Shown here: piece after piece, positions 18,376 through 29,000 of the stretch
Layout: every line of letters starts with the position of its first letter
How positions within the stretch are numbered: the stretch's first letter is position 1
The notes under the pieces: generated by a model
Told to the model about the DNA's origin: nothing
What the model saw: only the letters and a program-made list of their open reading frames with translations
The model's database searches: none
Position numbers and translations under genes: made by a program
NCBI GenBank assembly: GCA_002455275.1
Contig: DKKO01000004.1
Location: forward strand, 96,496-160,495
DNA length: 64,000 bases
Origin: Candidatus Saccharibacteria bacterium UBA6664
Lineage (GTDB): Bacteria; Patescibacteriota; Saccharimonadia; Saccharimonadales; Saccharimonadaceae
Direction of reading: 5' to 3'

Positions 18376-20304
18376 TTATACGCTGTACTCACCGGGGTTC
18401 ATATAACCGGGATTAACGACTGGCTGGCCAGGTTGACTAGGAGCTGGTGGTGCTGGCGGTTGTTCAGGATTTTGAGGCGGCTGCATTTGCTGCGCTTGAG
18501 CGGGTGCACCAGTGGATACTAAGCCGTGTTCGGTTTCGCTGGCAACAATTTGAATATGTACGTGGTTTTGACCAGCAAAGAACAAACCTTGTCCTACCGG
18601 GAAGTTTGCCAAACGTTTCTTCTCTTCTTCGGTAAGTTTAAACACGTCGCTCAGCACATCGACTGCGCTGGAAGACTGCTTCAGTAGCAGCTGCATCGAA
18701 CTGTTCGCCACAATGGCGCGGCCCATTTTGCTTCCCATGAAATCCTCAACGTCTTGCGTAATGGTGGTAAGACCAAGCTGATATTTTCGTGCACGTTTTG
18801 CTAGGCTAAACAGGAAGTTTGCTGAATCATCATATTTCATGAGCTGCCATGCCTCATCGACAATCAGCATACGACGACGTTGGTCACTGCGGGTAATATT
18901 CCAGATGTGGCTTAGTACAATATACATAGCAACTGGTCGAAGCTCATCTTCAAGGTCGCGTATATTGAACACCACCATGTTGTTATTGATGTCGATGTTG
19001 CTTTGCTGTGAGAAAATACCCGCGAATGTTCCAGTGGTGTACTTTCTGAGGCGCTGTGCAAGCTGTGGACCCGAGCCACCCATGTGAAGCAATGTATCGT
19101 ATAGGTCTGAAATAGTCGGTGGCGTTGAATGATGTGTCAGTGGATCTGATGTAATGCCCGCTCGGGCGTAGGTGTCTATCAAGCCTTGGTCGAGATCGGC
19201 TTCTTCGGCTGGGCTCAATGCTGGCATCACGGCACCGTTTGCGGCAATTTGGCTTCCACCCAACATCAAACGCAACAAGCCGTGCAAAGTTACCAAGTTT
19301 GCACGTAGCGCATCATCGGCTTCATCAGTATCTATTACCGACGGAAGATCGAATGGATTAATTCTCGTATCTGCGTTCAGGCTAAGGCGTACATAGCTGC
19401 CGCCCACCGCATCGGTAAGCTTTTGGTACTCGTTTTCAGGGTCTATAATCAGCACATCCGCGCCTGTCATCATACTGCGTAGAGCCTCAATCTTTACAGT
19501 AAACGACTTACCGGCACCAGACTTCGCAAATACCACCATGTTGGCGTTTTCTAAGGTGAAGCGATCAAAAATTACTAGGCCGTTGTTGTGCATGTTGATG
19601 CCGTACAAGATGCCGCGGCTATCGGTAAGGTCAGCACTGGTGAATGGGAAGCTGGTAGAAATTGCGCCGGTATTCATATTGCGTCGAATTTGCAGCTGAT
19701 CGGTCATTTGCGGTACGGTGCTGTTTAAACCTTGCTCCTGCTGGCTGCTGGCCACCTTGCTAAATACAAGTTGCTGGCCAAAAATAGTTTCAATTTTGTG
19801 CTGTACAAAACTAAGCTCATCTAGACTGTCGGCATAGAGAGTTACGTACAAGCCATAGCGGAAAAATCGTTCGGCGCCAACCTGTAGCTGGTCACGTAGT
19901 TCCTCGGCATCTTGGATGGCCGCTTCAATACCCGGGTCACGCGTGCGACCCTTTTCATTATTAATCGACATGCTGGCTTCAAGTTGAGTCACTTTTTTGC
20001 GCAAGTTGTTTAGTACTACCTGGCTTTCAACCGGGTATACAAACATACTAATATCGAGTACTTCGTCGATATTAATAATGCTGCTAAGCCAACCAGTGTA
20101 AATTTGGCGCGGATAACCATATACATACAATGTACGACCGTACTTGGTGCCTAGGCGGAAGTGGCTGGAGTGAATTTCAAGACTGCTCGGTGCAATCAAA
20201 TCACGAAGCGTTGTAACGCCTTTCAAGAAGGCCTGTTCTACTTCCTGCTGTTCTTTGGCACGCTGTTGAGCGGCGATATCAATTGGGTCAAGTTTTTTCG
20301 CCAT
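18376..20304 (-). CDS. virB4: VirB4/TraC-type T4SS ATPase
   Basis: 642 residues. Residues about 1-240 contain the VirB4 N-terminal region; from about 245 a RecA-like motor has Walker A AKSGAGKSFTVK and, near residue 480, Walker B RRMLIVDEAWQLM, followed by LTTITQDVEDFMGS, typical of VirB4/TraC/TrwK. A Pro/Gln-rich tail of about 50 residues ends the protein. VirB4 ATPases energise T4SS assembly and pilin handling. The start codon shares bases with the stop of the preceding gene, which encodes a separate TraC N-terminal-like domain; together they make the equivalent of one long VirB4. No VirD4 coupling protein is seen nearby. Confidence 0.93.
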   Translation of the reverse strand: MAKKLDPIDIAAQQRAKEQQEVEQAFLKGVTTLRDLIAPSSLEIHSSHFRLGTKYGRTLYVYGYPRQIYTGWLSSIINIDEVLDISMFVYPVESQVVLNNLRKKVTQLEASMSINNEKGRTRDPGIEAAIQDAEELRDQLQVGAERFFRYGLYVTLYADSLDELSFVQHKIETIFGQQLVFSKVASSQQEQGLNSTVPQMTDQLQIRRNMNTGAISTSFPFTSADLTDSRGILYGINMHNNGLVIFDRFTLENANMVVFAKSGAGKSFTVKIEALRSMMTGADVLIIDPENEYQKLTDAVGGSYVRLSLNADTRINPFDLPSVIDTDEADDALRANLVTLHGLLRLMLGGSQIAANGAVMPALSPAEEADLDQGLIDTYARAGITSDPLTHHSTPPTISDLYDTLLHMGGSGPQLAQRLRKYTTGTFAGIFSQQSNIDINNNMVVFNIRDLEDELRPVAMYIVLSHIWNITRSDQRRRMLIVDEAWQLMKYDDSANFLFSLAKRARKYQLGLTTITQDVEDFMGSKMGRAIVANSSMQLLLKQSSSAVDVLSDVFKLTEEEKKRLANFPVGQGLFFAGQNHVHIQIVASETEHGLVSTGAPAQAQQMQPPQNPEQPPAPPAPSQPGQPVVNPGYMNPGEYSV

Positions 20305-21212
20305 TACGCGGCTCCTTGTGGTGGCATAGGTGTTGGTGTGTTTGGCTGCCCTTTTGTTACAAACGTACTGGTAACATTATCAAAATCACCTAATGGTTCG
20401 CGCACAGCTGTATCTGGGTTGTAGATATTGTAATACAACTCGCCAAGTTCTTTGGTATTTAGTTGCACGCTCTTTACGCCAAGCTGGAACAGGCCGCTCA
20501 TTACCGCATCGACGCGGTTTTTAATCTCGTCGCGAGCTTTTTCGTAGGCAGCTTGATCAATTTTAATCGGGTCGTTACTAGGTTTTGCAAAAATCTTGCC
20601 AAAGAAACCTTTGGCTTGGTCGCGTAGGTCACTTAGGTCACCCGCTGGGTAGTATGGTACAACGATAAAGAAACTTTTATCCATAATATTTGCTTCTTGG
20701 CTAAGTAGGTCGATGAAATTGATGTAATCATCCATCAGTACGCCCAGTAGCATGTTGTCTTGGTTACGGCGCATGCCTACAAGACGGTCGATGTATGGGC
20801 CAATATCAACACGCTGTGAACGAATGAAAATTTGCACTGGGAAATAGAGGGAGTTCAGAAAGTTCTGATAGCTGTATTCAACACCTTCACGTTCGCGACT
20901 ACTCATGAGGTCGAAGTTAATAGATTTGCAGGCAATTACCGCGCGAAAGCTACCATCGCGCATAATTACCATGTTTTCGCGCACCTCAGAGATTAGTAGG
21001 CTGTTTTGAGTCGAGTTTGGGTTGGCAGGTTTTTGCACCATTGGCCCTTGGCCATTCCCCTGTGCTGGTTGGCCCGGCGCACCCATAGGCACGGCTGCTG
21101 GCATTGGTGCAGCTGATTGAGGCTGAGCTACTGGGCCAACGGCAGGTGGAATAGAACCGGTAGGCTGTACCGGAGGCATAGCAGGCTGTGGTTGCTGTTG
21201 ATTTGGTGGCAC
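20304..21212 (-). CDS. TraC/VirB4 N-terminal-domain-like protein with Pro/Gln-rich leader
   Basis: 302 residues, start read as GTG at 21212. Residues 1-70 are low complexity, rich in Pro, Gln, Ala and Gly. From about residue 75, SLLISEVRENMVIMRDGSF and the following block with YQNFLNSLYFPVQIFIRSQ resemble the N-terminal beta-barrel part of TraC/VirB4 ATPases that contacts the inner-membrane complex. There is no Walker motif. It is directly coupled to the full ATPase gene. It probably anchors the motor to PrgI/VirB6. No clear ribosome binding site; coupling to PrgI translation is possible. Confidence 0.75.
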   Translation of the reverse strand: MPPNQQQPQPAMPPVQPTGSIPPAVGPVAQPQSAAPMPAAVPMGAPGQPAQGNGQGPMVQKPANPNSTQNSLLISEVRENMVIMRDGSFRAVIACKSINFDLMSSREREGVEYSYQNFLNSLYFPVQIFIRSQRVDIGPYIDRLVGMRRNQDNMLLGVLMDDYINFIDLLSQEANIMDKSFFIVVPYYPAGDLSDLRDQAKGFFGKIFAKPSNDPIKIDQAAYEKARDEIKNRVDAVMSGLFQLGVKSVQLNTKELGELYYNIYNPDTAVREPLGDFDNVTSTFVTKGQPNTPTPMPPQGAA

Positions 21213-21248
21213 GCTGGTGCTGTTATCCCCACTCGTTAGCCGATTTGT

Positions 21249-22208
21249 TTATCGAAGTGATATCACTACTTCATCTTCTGGAAGCTGGTGCTTCTTTTCG
21301 ATACGGTGTGCCTCGCGGGCTATCGTTTCGACAGATAAATCGGGGTTATTTGCAAGGTTTATTATATCAGGTGAAACCGGCTTTTCGCTAGTGGTTGTAT
21401 CTGTATTTGTTGGGCGGGCTGTTGGCGCTGGTGTGTTCGGGTCTATCGGCTGAATAACAGACTGGTGCATTTGGCTTGGGTATGGGTTATATGAAACCGG
21501 TGTTTGCGGAATCGATGGATCATTGGCCGGTGCAACCGTAGCTACTGGCGCAGGGGTAACAGGCAGACTTGCGTAGGGATCGGCTACTTGTACGGGTTGC
21601 TGGGGCTGAGGATTCTGCACTCGTTGCAGCATGGCTTCGTGGCGCTGCTTGGTGGCTTCATCAAGCTTGGCGTCAAGCGAACGCCCAACGTCGTTGGAGT
21701 CGTCTAATATATCAGTAGTAGCTTGTGCTTCGGTGAACACATCAGAATTAAGTGCGCTATTTACATTTGGCTGGTTGGCGTCGACGCCTCGCACTGCCCA
21801 TCCTCGGGTGTCAACAATATCTGCTAGATAGCTAATGCGTTGCTCAGCTTCGGTCTCGGAAAGGTCTTTGGTGCGCTGCACTTCTACTACTTTTGGCGCG
21901 GTAATCTCTACTAAAAATTGTGTTCCATCCGGGTCCCACAGACGTTTGCGCGGCTTTAAGTAAAATGCCACTATCGCCGCCATATATGTTTCCATAGGTT
22001 GGTCTTTACGAAGCGGCAATGCTAGAGCGCCGAAGAAGATTACTAAGGGCAGTGGAATAATTGCGAGCGGTATGAATAATCGGCTTAGCCCCCACCCCAC
22101 TGCAATCGATGCCGCGACAATCAGCAGGTAGATAAACTGCCGAAAGCTAAACGGGCCAATCAGTTTGTCGTCGGCTTCAACATCTTGGGGTACTTTGTAG
22201 ACTGCCAT
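21249..22208 (-). CDS. PrgI-family (VirB3-like) T4SS membrane protein with long tail
   Basis: 319 residues. The first 110 match the PrgI family: start MAVYKVPQDVEADDKLIGPF, two close membrane helices (residues about 25-70) and PLRKDQPMETYMAAIVAFYL, ending RKRLWDPDG. The remaining 200 residues are a flexible region rich in Pro, Gln, Ala and Thr, much longer than the usual family length of about 120. PrgI plays the VirB3 role of linking VirB4 to the membrane in Gram-positive T4SSs. TATACT lies 8 nt before the ATG, suggesting an internal, nearly leaderless promoter within the operon. Confidence 0.9.
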   Translation of the reverse strand: MAVYKVPQDVEADDKLIGPFSFRQFIYLLIVAASIAVGWGLSRLFIPLAIIPLPLVIFFGALALPLRKDQPMETYMAAIVAFYLKPRKRLWDPDGTQFLVEITAPKVVEVQRTKDLSETEAEQRISYLADIVDTRGWAVRGVDANQPNVNSALNSDVFTEAQATTDILDDSNDVGRSLDAKLDEATKQRHEAMLQRVQNPQPQQPVQVADPYASLPVTPAPVATVAPANDPSIPQTPVSYNPYPSQMHQSVIQPIDPNTPAPTARPTNTDTTTSEKPVSPDIINLANNPDLSVETIAREAHRIEKKHQLPEDEVVISLR

Positions 22209-22226
22209 ATGTTATTAGTATAACGG

Positions 22227-25200
22227 TTAGGTCCACTTTGTAGTAAACGCCGGGTTCGTAATAGATATCGTTTGGCCCATGTTTGCTGCAATGAGTTTTA
22301 ATTGTTCTATCTGACGAACCTCAAACTGACGACCCTTGATGTCATCATTAGCAGCTTCCTCGATCGCTCCAATAAAGGTCTTTTGAGCATCTGGTGGCAG
22401 AGCCGACAGTGTTGCGATTGCACTAGGGTCGTGCGCCCATTCAAACATTTCGTCTACGTCCATCTTCAGAATGTAGTCGCTACCAACCTTTGAGCCCTTT
22501 CCATAGGCTCCCTGAAGGTCTCGTTTTATTCGGTCATCTCGTTTCATCCTAAACTTACCCTGCTCCATGTCACCACGGTCTGTGCCGCTAACAGTTGCTG
22601 GCATCAGCGGACTGCCTGCAAACGATTGCGCGAATTGGCGTTGAATCTTGTGAACAGTCTCAGCATCCTCTTTTCCAGCATCTGCAGCATCACCGAGGTC
22701 AGTCAAGGTTTCTACCATATCTTGGGTTTCTTGTGCGTTTGCAACAGCTTTAAACTGACGCATTGCTGCTACCCTTTCGTGGGCGGCAAGGCTGGTGTCT
22801 TTAACTCGCGCGTGTAGCTGAGACTTATTCCTACCAGCGCTTTCCTCACGTGCTAGAGCGGCCTTTACGTCTTTTTCGAACTCTTCCTCTTTCTCTTGTA
22901 GCGCATATGATTGTACATATCCAGCTAGTTTCTCGTTTCCACCAGCAAGTTTTTTTGCATATGCCTCACCAGCTCCACCGGGTGCAACTGCTCTGTCAGC
23001 AACGTATCCTCTGGCTGCTGCGTCCGCTGCAACTTTGGCATACTTATCTTTTTGCTCATTGTTTACTGCGCGGGTAGATCCAAGACCTGCAAAACTGCCT
23101 GCAACGCGCCGTCGTCGGGAACCAGCCGCCCCTAGTACACCACCAGAACGTCCAACCACACCCTTGGCACGCTCAATATTATTTGCGTTGAAACGATTCT
23201 TCACACGGTCTGCACGACCCTTAAATTCTCCACTTGCTTTTTTGTTCGCTCTATCTTGCAAACTAGCAAGTCGTTGCCCAATTGCCCCGGCTGCACTAAG
23301 CGAGCCTTTGAGCAAGGCAGGCACGGCAAATAGCGGAACGGCTGATATACCAAGAGCAGTTGCCTGCACTAGCGGGTCGCCAGAAGCTGAATTGTTGATA
23401 ATCTTTGCGGCCAACATGCTCGCCCCAAACACAGCACCAATAATTGGGAATACCATGAGTACTGCACCAAACATTTTGTACCACTTTTTAAAGTACTGCT
23501 CGGTATTAGGCAGAAGGTATGCCACGAAGGCAACTGGCGAAATAACTACCAACAAAATTACCAATGCTTTTCGGATAACCAGAATAAGCAGAATCATACC
23601 AAGAGCTAGCAACGCTGACGGTGCAAATACCACCAATACGACAAGCGCAACACCCACCGCAACTGCTAGCACGGTAGCGACCACCGCTTCCCACGTGCCG
23701 CTGCCGGTTGGGGTACCTGCCCCGGCCGACGGTATGGCGTCAAACAGCGATACAATGCTGGCGCCAGCAATGTTGCTTACATCTACCGCAAGCTGACATA
23801 TATAATATGAGAGATTTACGAGTAAAGCCGCGACAACGAGCCTAGGCAACATGCGTTTAATGCCGTAGTTGGAGATGCCGGCGCTGGTAAGCTGCGAGTA
23901 AATAATAATCATGAAGGCGATGGCGAACAGCACGTTTGCGATATCGCGGAAGCTCTTCCATGCGGCAAACGTATCGTTGTCGGTGAGTAGAGATGTTTCA
24001 ATGCTCAAAAAGTTTTCAGCCAAGAATCCGTAGGCCTGGTCGTTTAGCTCGGCGATAAATTTAAGCACCGGACACACCGCCCAGCCAATGCCTTCCACCG
24101 CACATTCTGTGGTGGTGTCACCATCGACTGTTTCGCTGGCTGCATCTTCAAATGTTGGATCATCTATTCCGTTAATTGTCGCGTTGAACGAATCGGGCAA
24201 CTTGTCTTTTAGACATTTCTTGAAAATTGCTGTTCGCTTATCAACCTCCATGTCTGCATTAAGCTCGGAACTATTTTTGCAGGCGTCGACCGCACGATCG
24301 AATCTGCCGACCACATTGTTTGCGATACAAGCGGCATAAGCTCGCTCCGCAGGAGTCGGCAAATCACCGCCATCACCTGGAGGGATAGGCCCACATATCT
24401 TCTTCTTTAGTTCTGCGCTAAAAGTGGCATTGTCTTTGAAATTCTTTGCAATGGCATCGTTGTACCAGTTGATAATAAAGTCTGAGTAATCTACAGAGTG
24501 TTGTTGGGTTTTGTCTGAAATCTCGTAACACTTCTTGTCCATACTGTCGCCATTACCGCCAGTGCCAGTGCCTGAATAAATGTCGTTGATGGTATCACCA
24601 TCTTTGTGATTTACCATGTCGTAATTAACACGGGTAATCGTGCCGGTGTTTGGGTTTACATAGTAAGCAGAAACCGCGTACTCAGACTTGTATGAAGTTG
24701 CTGAACTTTCAGACGTAAGAGTATTGCCGCCACCACAGAATGTCTCGAGCGTGCGTTTGTACATGTAGTACCACATGTAACCAGGCGGATCGAATGGATA
24801 GTCCGCCGTGTCTGGTAGCTTGCCTTTTGCGGCTTTGAATGATGCTTCTGGGCTTGTGTCACCCTGATTAAACACATACAAATCGCCTGAACAGTCGACA
24901 ATCGACATTGAACACACCATGTCTTCAATGCCGTCCCAGCCCATAATTCGCGCTGAATTATCAACAAAGGCTTCGTCACTACAACTTACCTTCCCGTCTT
25001 CGTTTAGGTAACCAATGGCGGTACTTTCGCCATTGAAGAAGTCTGCCTTTAAGAGTTCGTCATATGATTGAACATAATTAACGAAAGTTTTACCAGCATT
25101 GAAACAGTAATACAGTGCTCGGTAGCGCAACCACTGCTCGGTGGCCTTTTCCATGTGGTTTTCAGGGTTTTCAAGCGGTGCGGCATGAGCAGACGGCGCG

Positions 25201-25271
25201 GCAACTCCTAAAACAGAGGCTGCCAAGGCTACAAATACAGCAAGTTTTACGATGTTTGCTTTTCGCCACAT
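22227..25271 (-). CDS. VirB6/TrbL-like T4SS channel protein (copy A)
   Basis: 1014 residues. Signal peptide (LAVFVALAASVLGVAAPSAHA), then about 390 outside residues with many Cys. From about 405 the block GIGWAVCPVLKFIAELNDQAY begins the channel part, with some six transmembrane helices to about residue 690 (IANVLFAIAFMIIIYSQLT, RLVVAALLVNLSYYICQLAVD). The last 320 residues are charged and helical, likely cytoplasmic. The order of blocks is the same in the second copy at 26079-29519. VirB6 proteins form the inner-membrane channel. It follows a terminator but has its own weak TATGAT box. Confidence 0.87.
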   Translation of the reverse strand: MWRKANIVKLAVFVALAASVLGVAAPSAHAAPLENPENHMEKATEQWLRYRALYYCFNAGKTFVNYVQSYDELLKADFFNGESTAIGYLNEDGKVSCSDEAFVDNSARIMGWDGIEDMVCSMSIVDCSGDLYVFNQGDTSPEASFKAAKGKLPDTADYPFDPPGYMWYYMYKRTLETFCGGGNTLTSESSATSYKSEYAVSAYYVNPNTGTITRVNYDMVNHKDGDTINDIYSGTGTGGNGDSMDKKCYEISDKTQQHSVDYSDFIINWYNDAIAKNFKDNATFSAELKKKICGPIPPGDGGDLPTPAERAYAACIANNVVGRFDRAVDACKNSSELNADMEVDKRTAIFKKCLKDKLPDSFNATINGIDDPTFEDAASETVDGDTTTECAVEGIGWAVCPVLKFIAELNDQAYGFLAENFLSIETSLLTDNDTFAAWKSFRDIANVLFAIAFMIIIYSQLTSAGISNYGIKRMLPRLVVAALLVNLSYYICQLAVDVSNIAGASIVSLFDAIPSAGAGTPTGSGTWEAVVATVLAVAVGVALVVLVVFAPSALLALGMILLILVIRKALVILLVVISPVAFVAYLLPNTEQYFKKWYKMFGAVLMVFPIIGAVFGASMLAAKIINNSASGDPLVQATALGISAVPLFAVPALLKGSLSAAGAIGQRLASLQDRANKKASGEFKGRADRVKNRFNANNIERAKGVVGRSGGVLGAAGSRRRRVAGSFAGLGSTRAVNNEQKDKYAKVAADAAARGYVADRAVAPGGAGEAYAKKLAGGNEKLAGYVQSYALQEKEEEFEKDVKAALAREESAGRNKSQLHARVKDTSLAAHERVAAMRQFKAVANAQETQDMVETLTDLGDAADAGKEDAETVHKIQRQFAQSFAGSPLMPATVSGTDRGDMEQGKFRMKRDDRIKRDLQGAYGKGSKVGSDYILKMDVDEMFEWAHDPSAIATLSALPPDAQKTFIGAIEEAANDDIKGRQFEVRQIEQLKLIAANMGQTISITNPAFTTKWT

Positions 25272-25301
25272 TACCCCATAATCATACCACTTATGCTATA
25301 A

Positions 25302-25333
25302 ATCAAAAAGATACCGCCTCTGAAGGCGGTATC
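25302..25333 (-). terminator. Rho-independent terminator inside the T4SS-like operon
   Basis: On the minus strand GATACCGCC-ttcaga-GGCGGTATC is followed by TTTTTGATT. It lies after the 25355-25990 gene and before copy A of the VirB6-like gene, so the long leftward cluster is split into at least two transcripts. Confidence 0.85.
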
Positions 25334-25354
25334 TAATATTCAACAAGTATATAA

Positions 25355-25990
25355 CTACTCTGCGTTCTCAGCAGACTCTCTAATTTCGTCTGCGCTTACA
25401 TCACCTCTAACGACAGATAGTATGGCAGATTTCCACTCAGTTTCATTTTCAAAGTCACCACTTTGGCCTAATCGCGTAATTGCAAATTCTTGGACAAGAG
25501 GGTCCAGGCCTATGAAGGTCGCTTTCCAGTGGGGTTCGCGCTCGGCAATATCTGGAAATGCTGCTTCAATCTGGGCGATTTGATCGAGTACTTCAGGGCT
25601 TGCAGTTTCAAGCGCAGCTTCGTCACTGCCTTCGGCTGGGTCAACAAATTGCTGAGTTTCTTGGTCCCAAAGCAAATCTTTTTTACTTTCACGATTATCC
25701 GGGATTCCGTTACCATCACGGTCTGAATGTTCTTCACTGAATGGTACGTAGCGGACAGGGTTACCGTTTTCGTCTAGCACTAACTCGGCGCCTTGATCGG
25801 CACGTTTGTCTTGTGGGTCTTTATCGCCACCGCGAGTAGCTAAAAAGCCGCCTGCACCACCAGCTAGAAGAAGACCAGCAACTGTCCCACCGATTGCACG
25901 GCGGTGTTTCTCAAAGAAGCCAGGCTGAGCACTTTGCTCTGGTGCCGGAGTTACGTTGCTAGTTGGTCGTTCAGGTGCGTTAATTGCCAT
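25355..25990 (-). CDS. Membrane-anchored protein with calcium-loop-like motif, between the two VirB6-like genes
   Basis: 211 residues; family not recognised. A transmembrane helix at residues about 32-52 (AIGGTVAGLLLAGGAGGFLATR) is followed by an acidic outside domain. DRDGNGIPDNRES near residue 92 looks like the Asp-rich loop of EF-hand or thrombospondin type 3 repeats, which bind calcium. It has a strong private promoter and terminator, so it may be made in larger amounts than the rest of the machine. Likely an extracellular accessory of the apparatus. Confidence 0.75.
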   Translation of the reverse strand: MAINAPERPTSNVTPAPEQSAQPGFFEKHRRAIGGTVAGLLLAGGAGGFLATRGGDKDPQDKRADQGAELVLDENGNPVRYVPFSEEHSDRDGNGIPDNRESKKDLLWDQETQQFVDPAEGSDEAALETASPEVLDQIAQIEAAFPDIAEREPHWKATFIGLDPLVQEFAITRLGQSGDFENETEWKSAILSVVRGDVSADEIRESAENAE

Positions 25991-26037
25991 TTCATTGTTC
26001 CTTGCGTTCTGGTGCGCGTAAACAGTTTATGCCGTTT

Positions 26038-26066
26038 ACTATACTCCAAATTGTTCAAAAAGTCAA
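26038..26066 (-). promoter_or_regulatory. Promoter of the 25355-25990 gene
   Basis: Minus strand TTGACT, 17-bp spacer starting TTTTG, then TATAGT. The first ten bases, TTGACTTTTT, are identical to those of the promoters at 29529-29557 and 39574-39602. Confidence 0.8.
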
Positions 26067-26078
26067 GAGGCTTATGGC

Positions 26079-29000
26079 TTATCCTACAATCTTATCAATG
26101 GTGTAGGTGTCTGGAATGTAGGTAGTTACACTGACTGTCTTTACGCCTGGTTCGTTACGCTCAGCGTAGCTTACAGGTATTGTTTTGTTTTCATCCTTAG
26201 GGTCTTGCTTTACGAAGTATTCTGATTTCTTCTCTGCTAGGCTACGTGGGTCGCTAGGGTCAAGTTGCGCTGCGATTACATTCATAAGCGCGCGTTGGCG
26301 ACCTTCAAGCTTACCGTAGAGCATTGGATCTGTTTGGGTAGCTCGTATGTGTTTCAACAGCTTGGCCTTTGCGTCAGCTCGTCGACTTTCGGCTTGTGCG
26401 TCAGTCTCATTCTTCCGCTTTGGCATTACGCGTTCAAACTCACCCGGAGTACTTAATATGTGCACCATGCGTGAGTATTCGTCGATGTCAGTCTTAACAA
26501 GTCGCTCGCCATTGAACTTGTCATCACGAATGTCACGTATGGTCGCGGTGGCGCTGTCGTATACAGCTAATCCAGTTTCATACTCGCCACGGTCAGTGCC
26601 AGAAAGGCTGGCAATGTAGTGCTTTGATTTCGCCTGCATGTCGTTAAAGAACTGTTGGCGGTCGCGGCGCAACTCTACATCGGAATCAGCGATCTGCTTG
26701 GACATATCTGCTTGTGGTCGACCATTTTCGCCTAGTTTCAACTTGCCCTTGTTTGGACCGCTGTCGTAGCGCTCTGGCTCGAAGTAGGCATAAACGTCAT
26801 CACCATTGGCATTCTTGGCGCCGGTTGGTGCATAAATCATACCTTGCTGTGCGTTCCAGTCACGCATCTTCTGGAAGGCCCAGTTGTTACCCTTCTTTTC
26901 ACCCAGTTCGTACTGTGCCGCCATGCGCATCTCTTCATCGGCATCGTTACCGTAGCGGTCTTTTCCGTGCTGCATCAAGCGTACCAGTTCTTCGGCACTA
27001 TATTCAGTGATAACAGACTGCGAGTTCTTGATACCCTCAAACATAGCAGACAGCGTGTCGGCCTTCGCCTTTGCGTACACGCGGTTGGCGCCACGGACAC
27101 CAGCCACGCCACCTGCATATTTACGAATAGTTTCATTTTCCTGGAAGAGCTTGGTCATATTTTCTTGCTGAATGAGCTTCGCAGAAGTTTGTACCTGGTT
27201 TTCTACCTCTATGTCTTTGGCTAGCTGGTTAATCGCATCGGCCATACCAGCGCTTCGCGCGTCAACGTTTGGTGCTGCACTGCCCCTGGCGCGGATGTTT
27301 TCAATCAAGCTATTCCATTGTGATTCTGCGAGACGAGCTGAGTCGGTTGCATTTACCTCTCGCAAGCGAAGCTCTTTCACGGCGGCATCGGTGTGCGAAA
27401 TAGTGTCCCAACGAGCTTCGGCGCCCTTTTGTACGATTGCTTCGGCAGTAGAGGCACGCTTTTCGAATTCAAAGGTCTGCTCTTGCATCTGTACAAGGGC
27501 ACGATCTGCCAGAGCTTCATTGCGGAATTGCATCTTACCCTGAGCAGAAACGTTAGATTTTTGTAGCTCAGCATGCGCTGTATCAACATCGGCTTGGATT
27601 TTAATGTTACGCAGGTTGGCGTTGTTGGCGATTTGCGTTTCAAGCAAGCGCGTGTCAGCGCTGTTGATTGACTCTTCATATAATTTCGCGCGGCCTTCAG
27701 TTACGGTGGCATCTCGCATCATAGCGCGACGTTCGGCATTTGCCCCCGTGCGAGCATCGTTTATATAGTGCTCTTTGTGGTGAGCTTCAGTGCGACGGTT
27801 GTAGAGTTCGGTATCATGTTTATCGCCATATTGGTCGCTGTAGCCACGCTTTGTCTTCGTGCCATTACCAAAGTAACGCTGACGCTGCGTAGACGGATCG
27901 TTCATGTCGTTTGAAGCACCGTATTTGCCGGTAGTGTTGTGCCACAGCGCCTGGGTACGTTCTTCGTCGTTCTTGCGCTCATTTTCGCGCCAGTGCTTCT
28001 GAGAGTACTTTTTGCGTGCATGGTTACGCATAACATTTCGGCGGCGCAGAGCGCCATCTTGATACATTTGCATGTTTTTACGCTCATTTTTGGCGCGGTG
28101 TTCGGCGAGGCGTTCTTGATTGTAGTTTTTATACCGGTCTACGAAGCCCTTGCTTGGGTTGTTTACCACGCCAGCGAAGCGGTTCAAAATACCGCCACCA
28201 AGCTTGAGGAGCAAAGGTGTAATGGCCAGCGGTGCGACAAGCACTGCTAGGCCTAAAATAACTTGCTCGAGATTGGTAGCTGAGCGAATAATTACTTGGC
28301 CGGCCAATTGCGCTCCACCAAATACCACGGCGAACGCCGGGAACATCACCAGCATGGTGAAGAATAGCTCGCGCCATTTCTCAAACCACTTCTCGGTATT
28401 TGGCAGTAAGAATGCTACGAATGCTAGTGGAGCGACGATGATAAGGATGGTGATGATAGCCTGGCGAGCAGCCAAGATAAGGAAGGTAATAAGTATAACT
28501 ACAGCTGCTCCAAGCAAGAACGGCGCAATAATGTACCAAACACCAGTAGCGCCACCACCCAGGCTAACCGTAAGCATACTCAGGCCTGCTGCGCCACCTC
28601 CTACGATTGCGCCACCTGAAAGCACAAAGCTTGTCACAGTTGACCAGTTTAGTAGATCTGCATCGGTCGAAGACCCTACCAAGCTATCGCGGATGGACTC
28701 AAACAAACTATTCACGCTAGAACCGAGTATGTTTGAGATATCAACGGCGAATGCAGAGATGTAAAACGACACGTTCACCATGATTGCCACCAATACGAGC
28801 TTCGGGATAATCTTTTTTATCTCGTAATTCGATACACCTACGTTGGTGATGTACGAGTAAATAATGACCAAAAAGCCGATAGCAAAGGCAATATTGGCGA
28901 AATCTCGCATCACTTTCCAGGCGCGGTAAATGGCACTATTTGGGTCGTTTTTAAGAGGCTGTACGACCAAGTAGCCTTCTACCACGCTGTATACGCCATC

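Noticed and set aside
23035..23796. 253-codon plus-strand reading inside the VirB6-like gene
   Set aside because: Pro/Thr/Ala-rich composition typical of a reverse-complement shadow of membrane helices.
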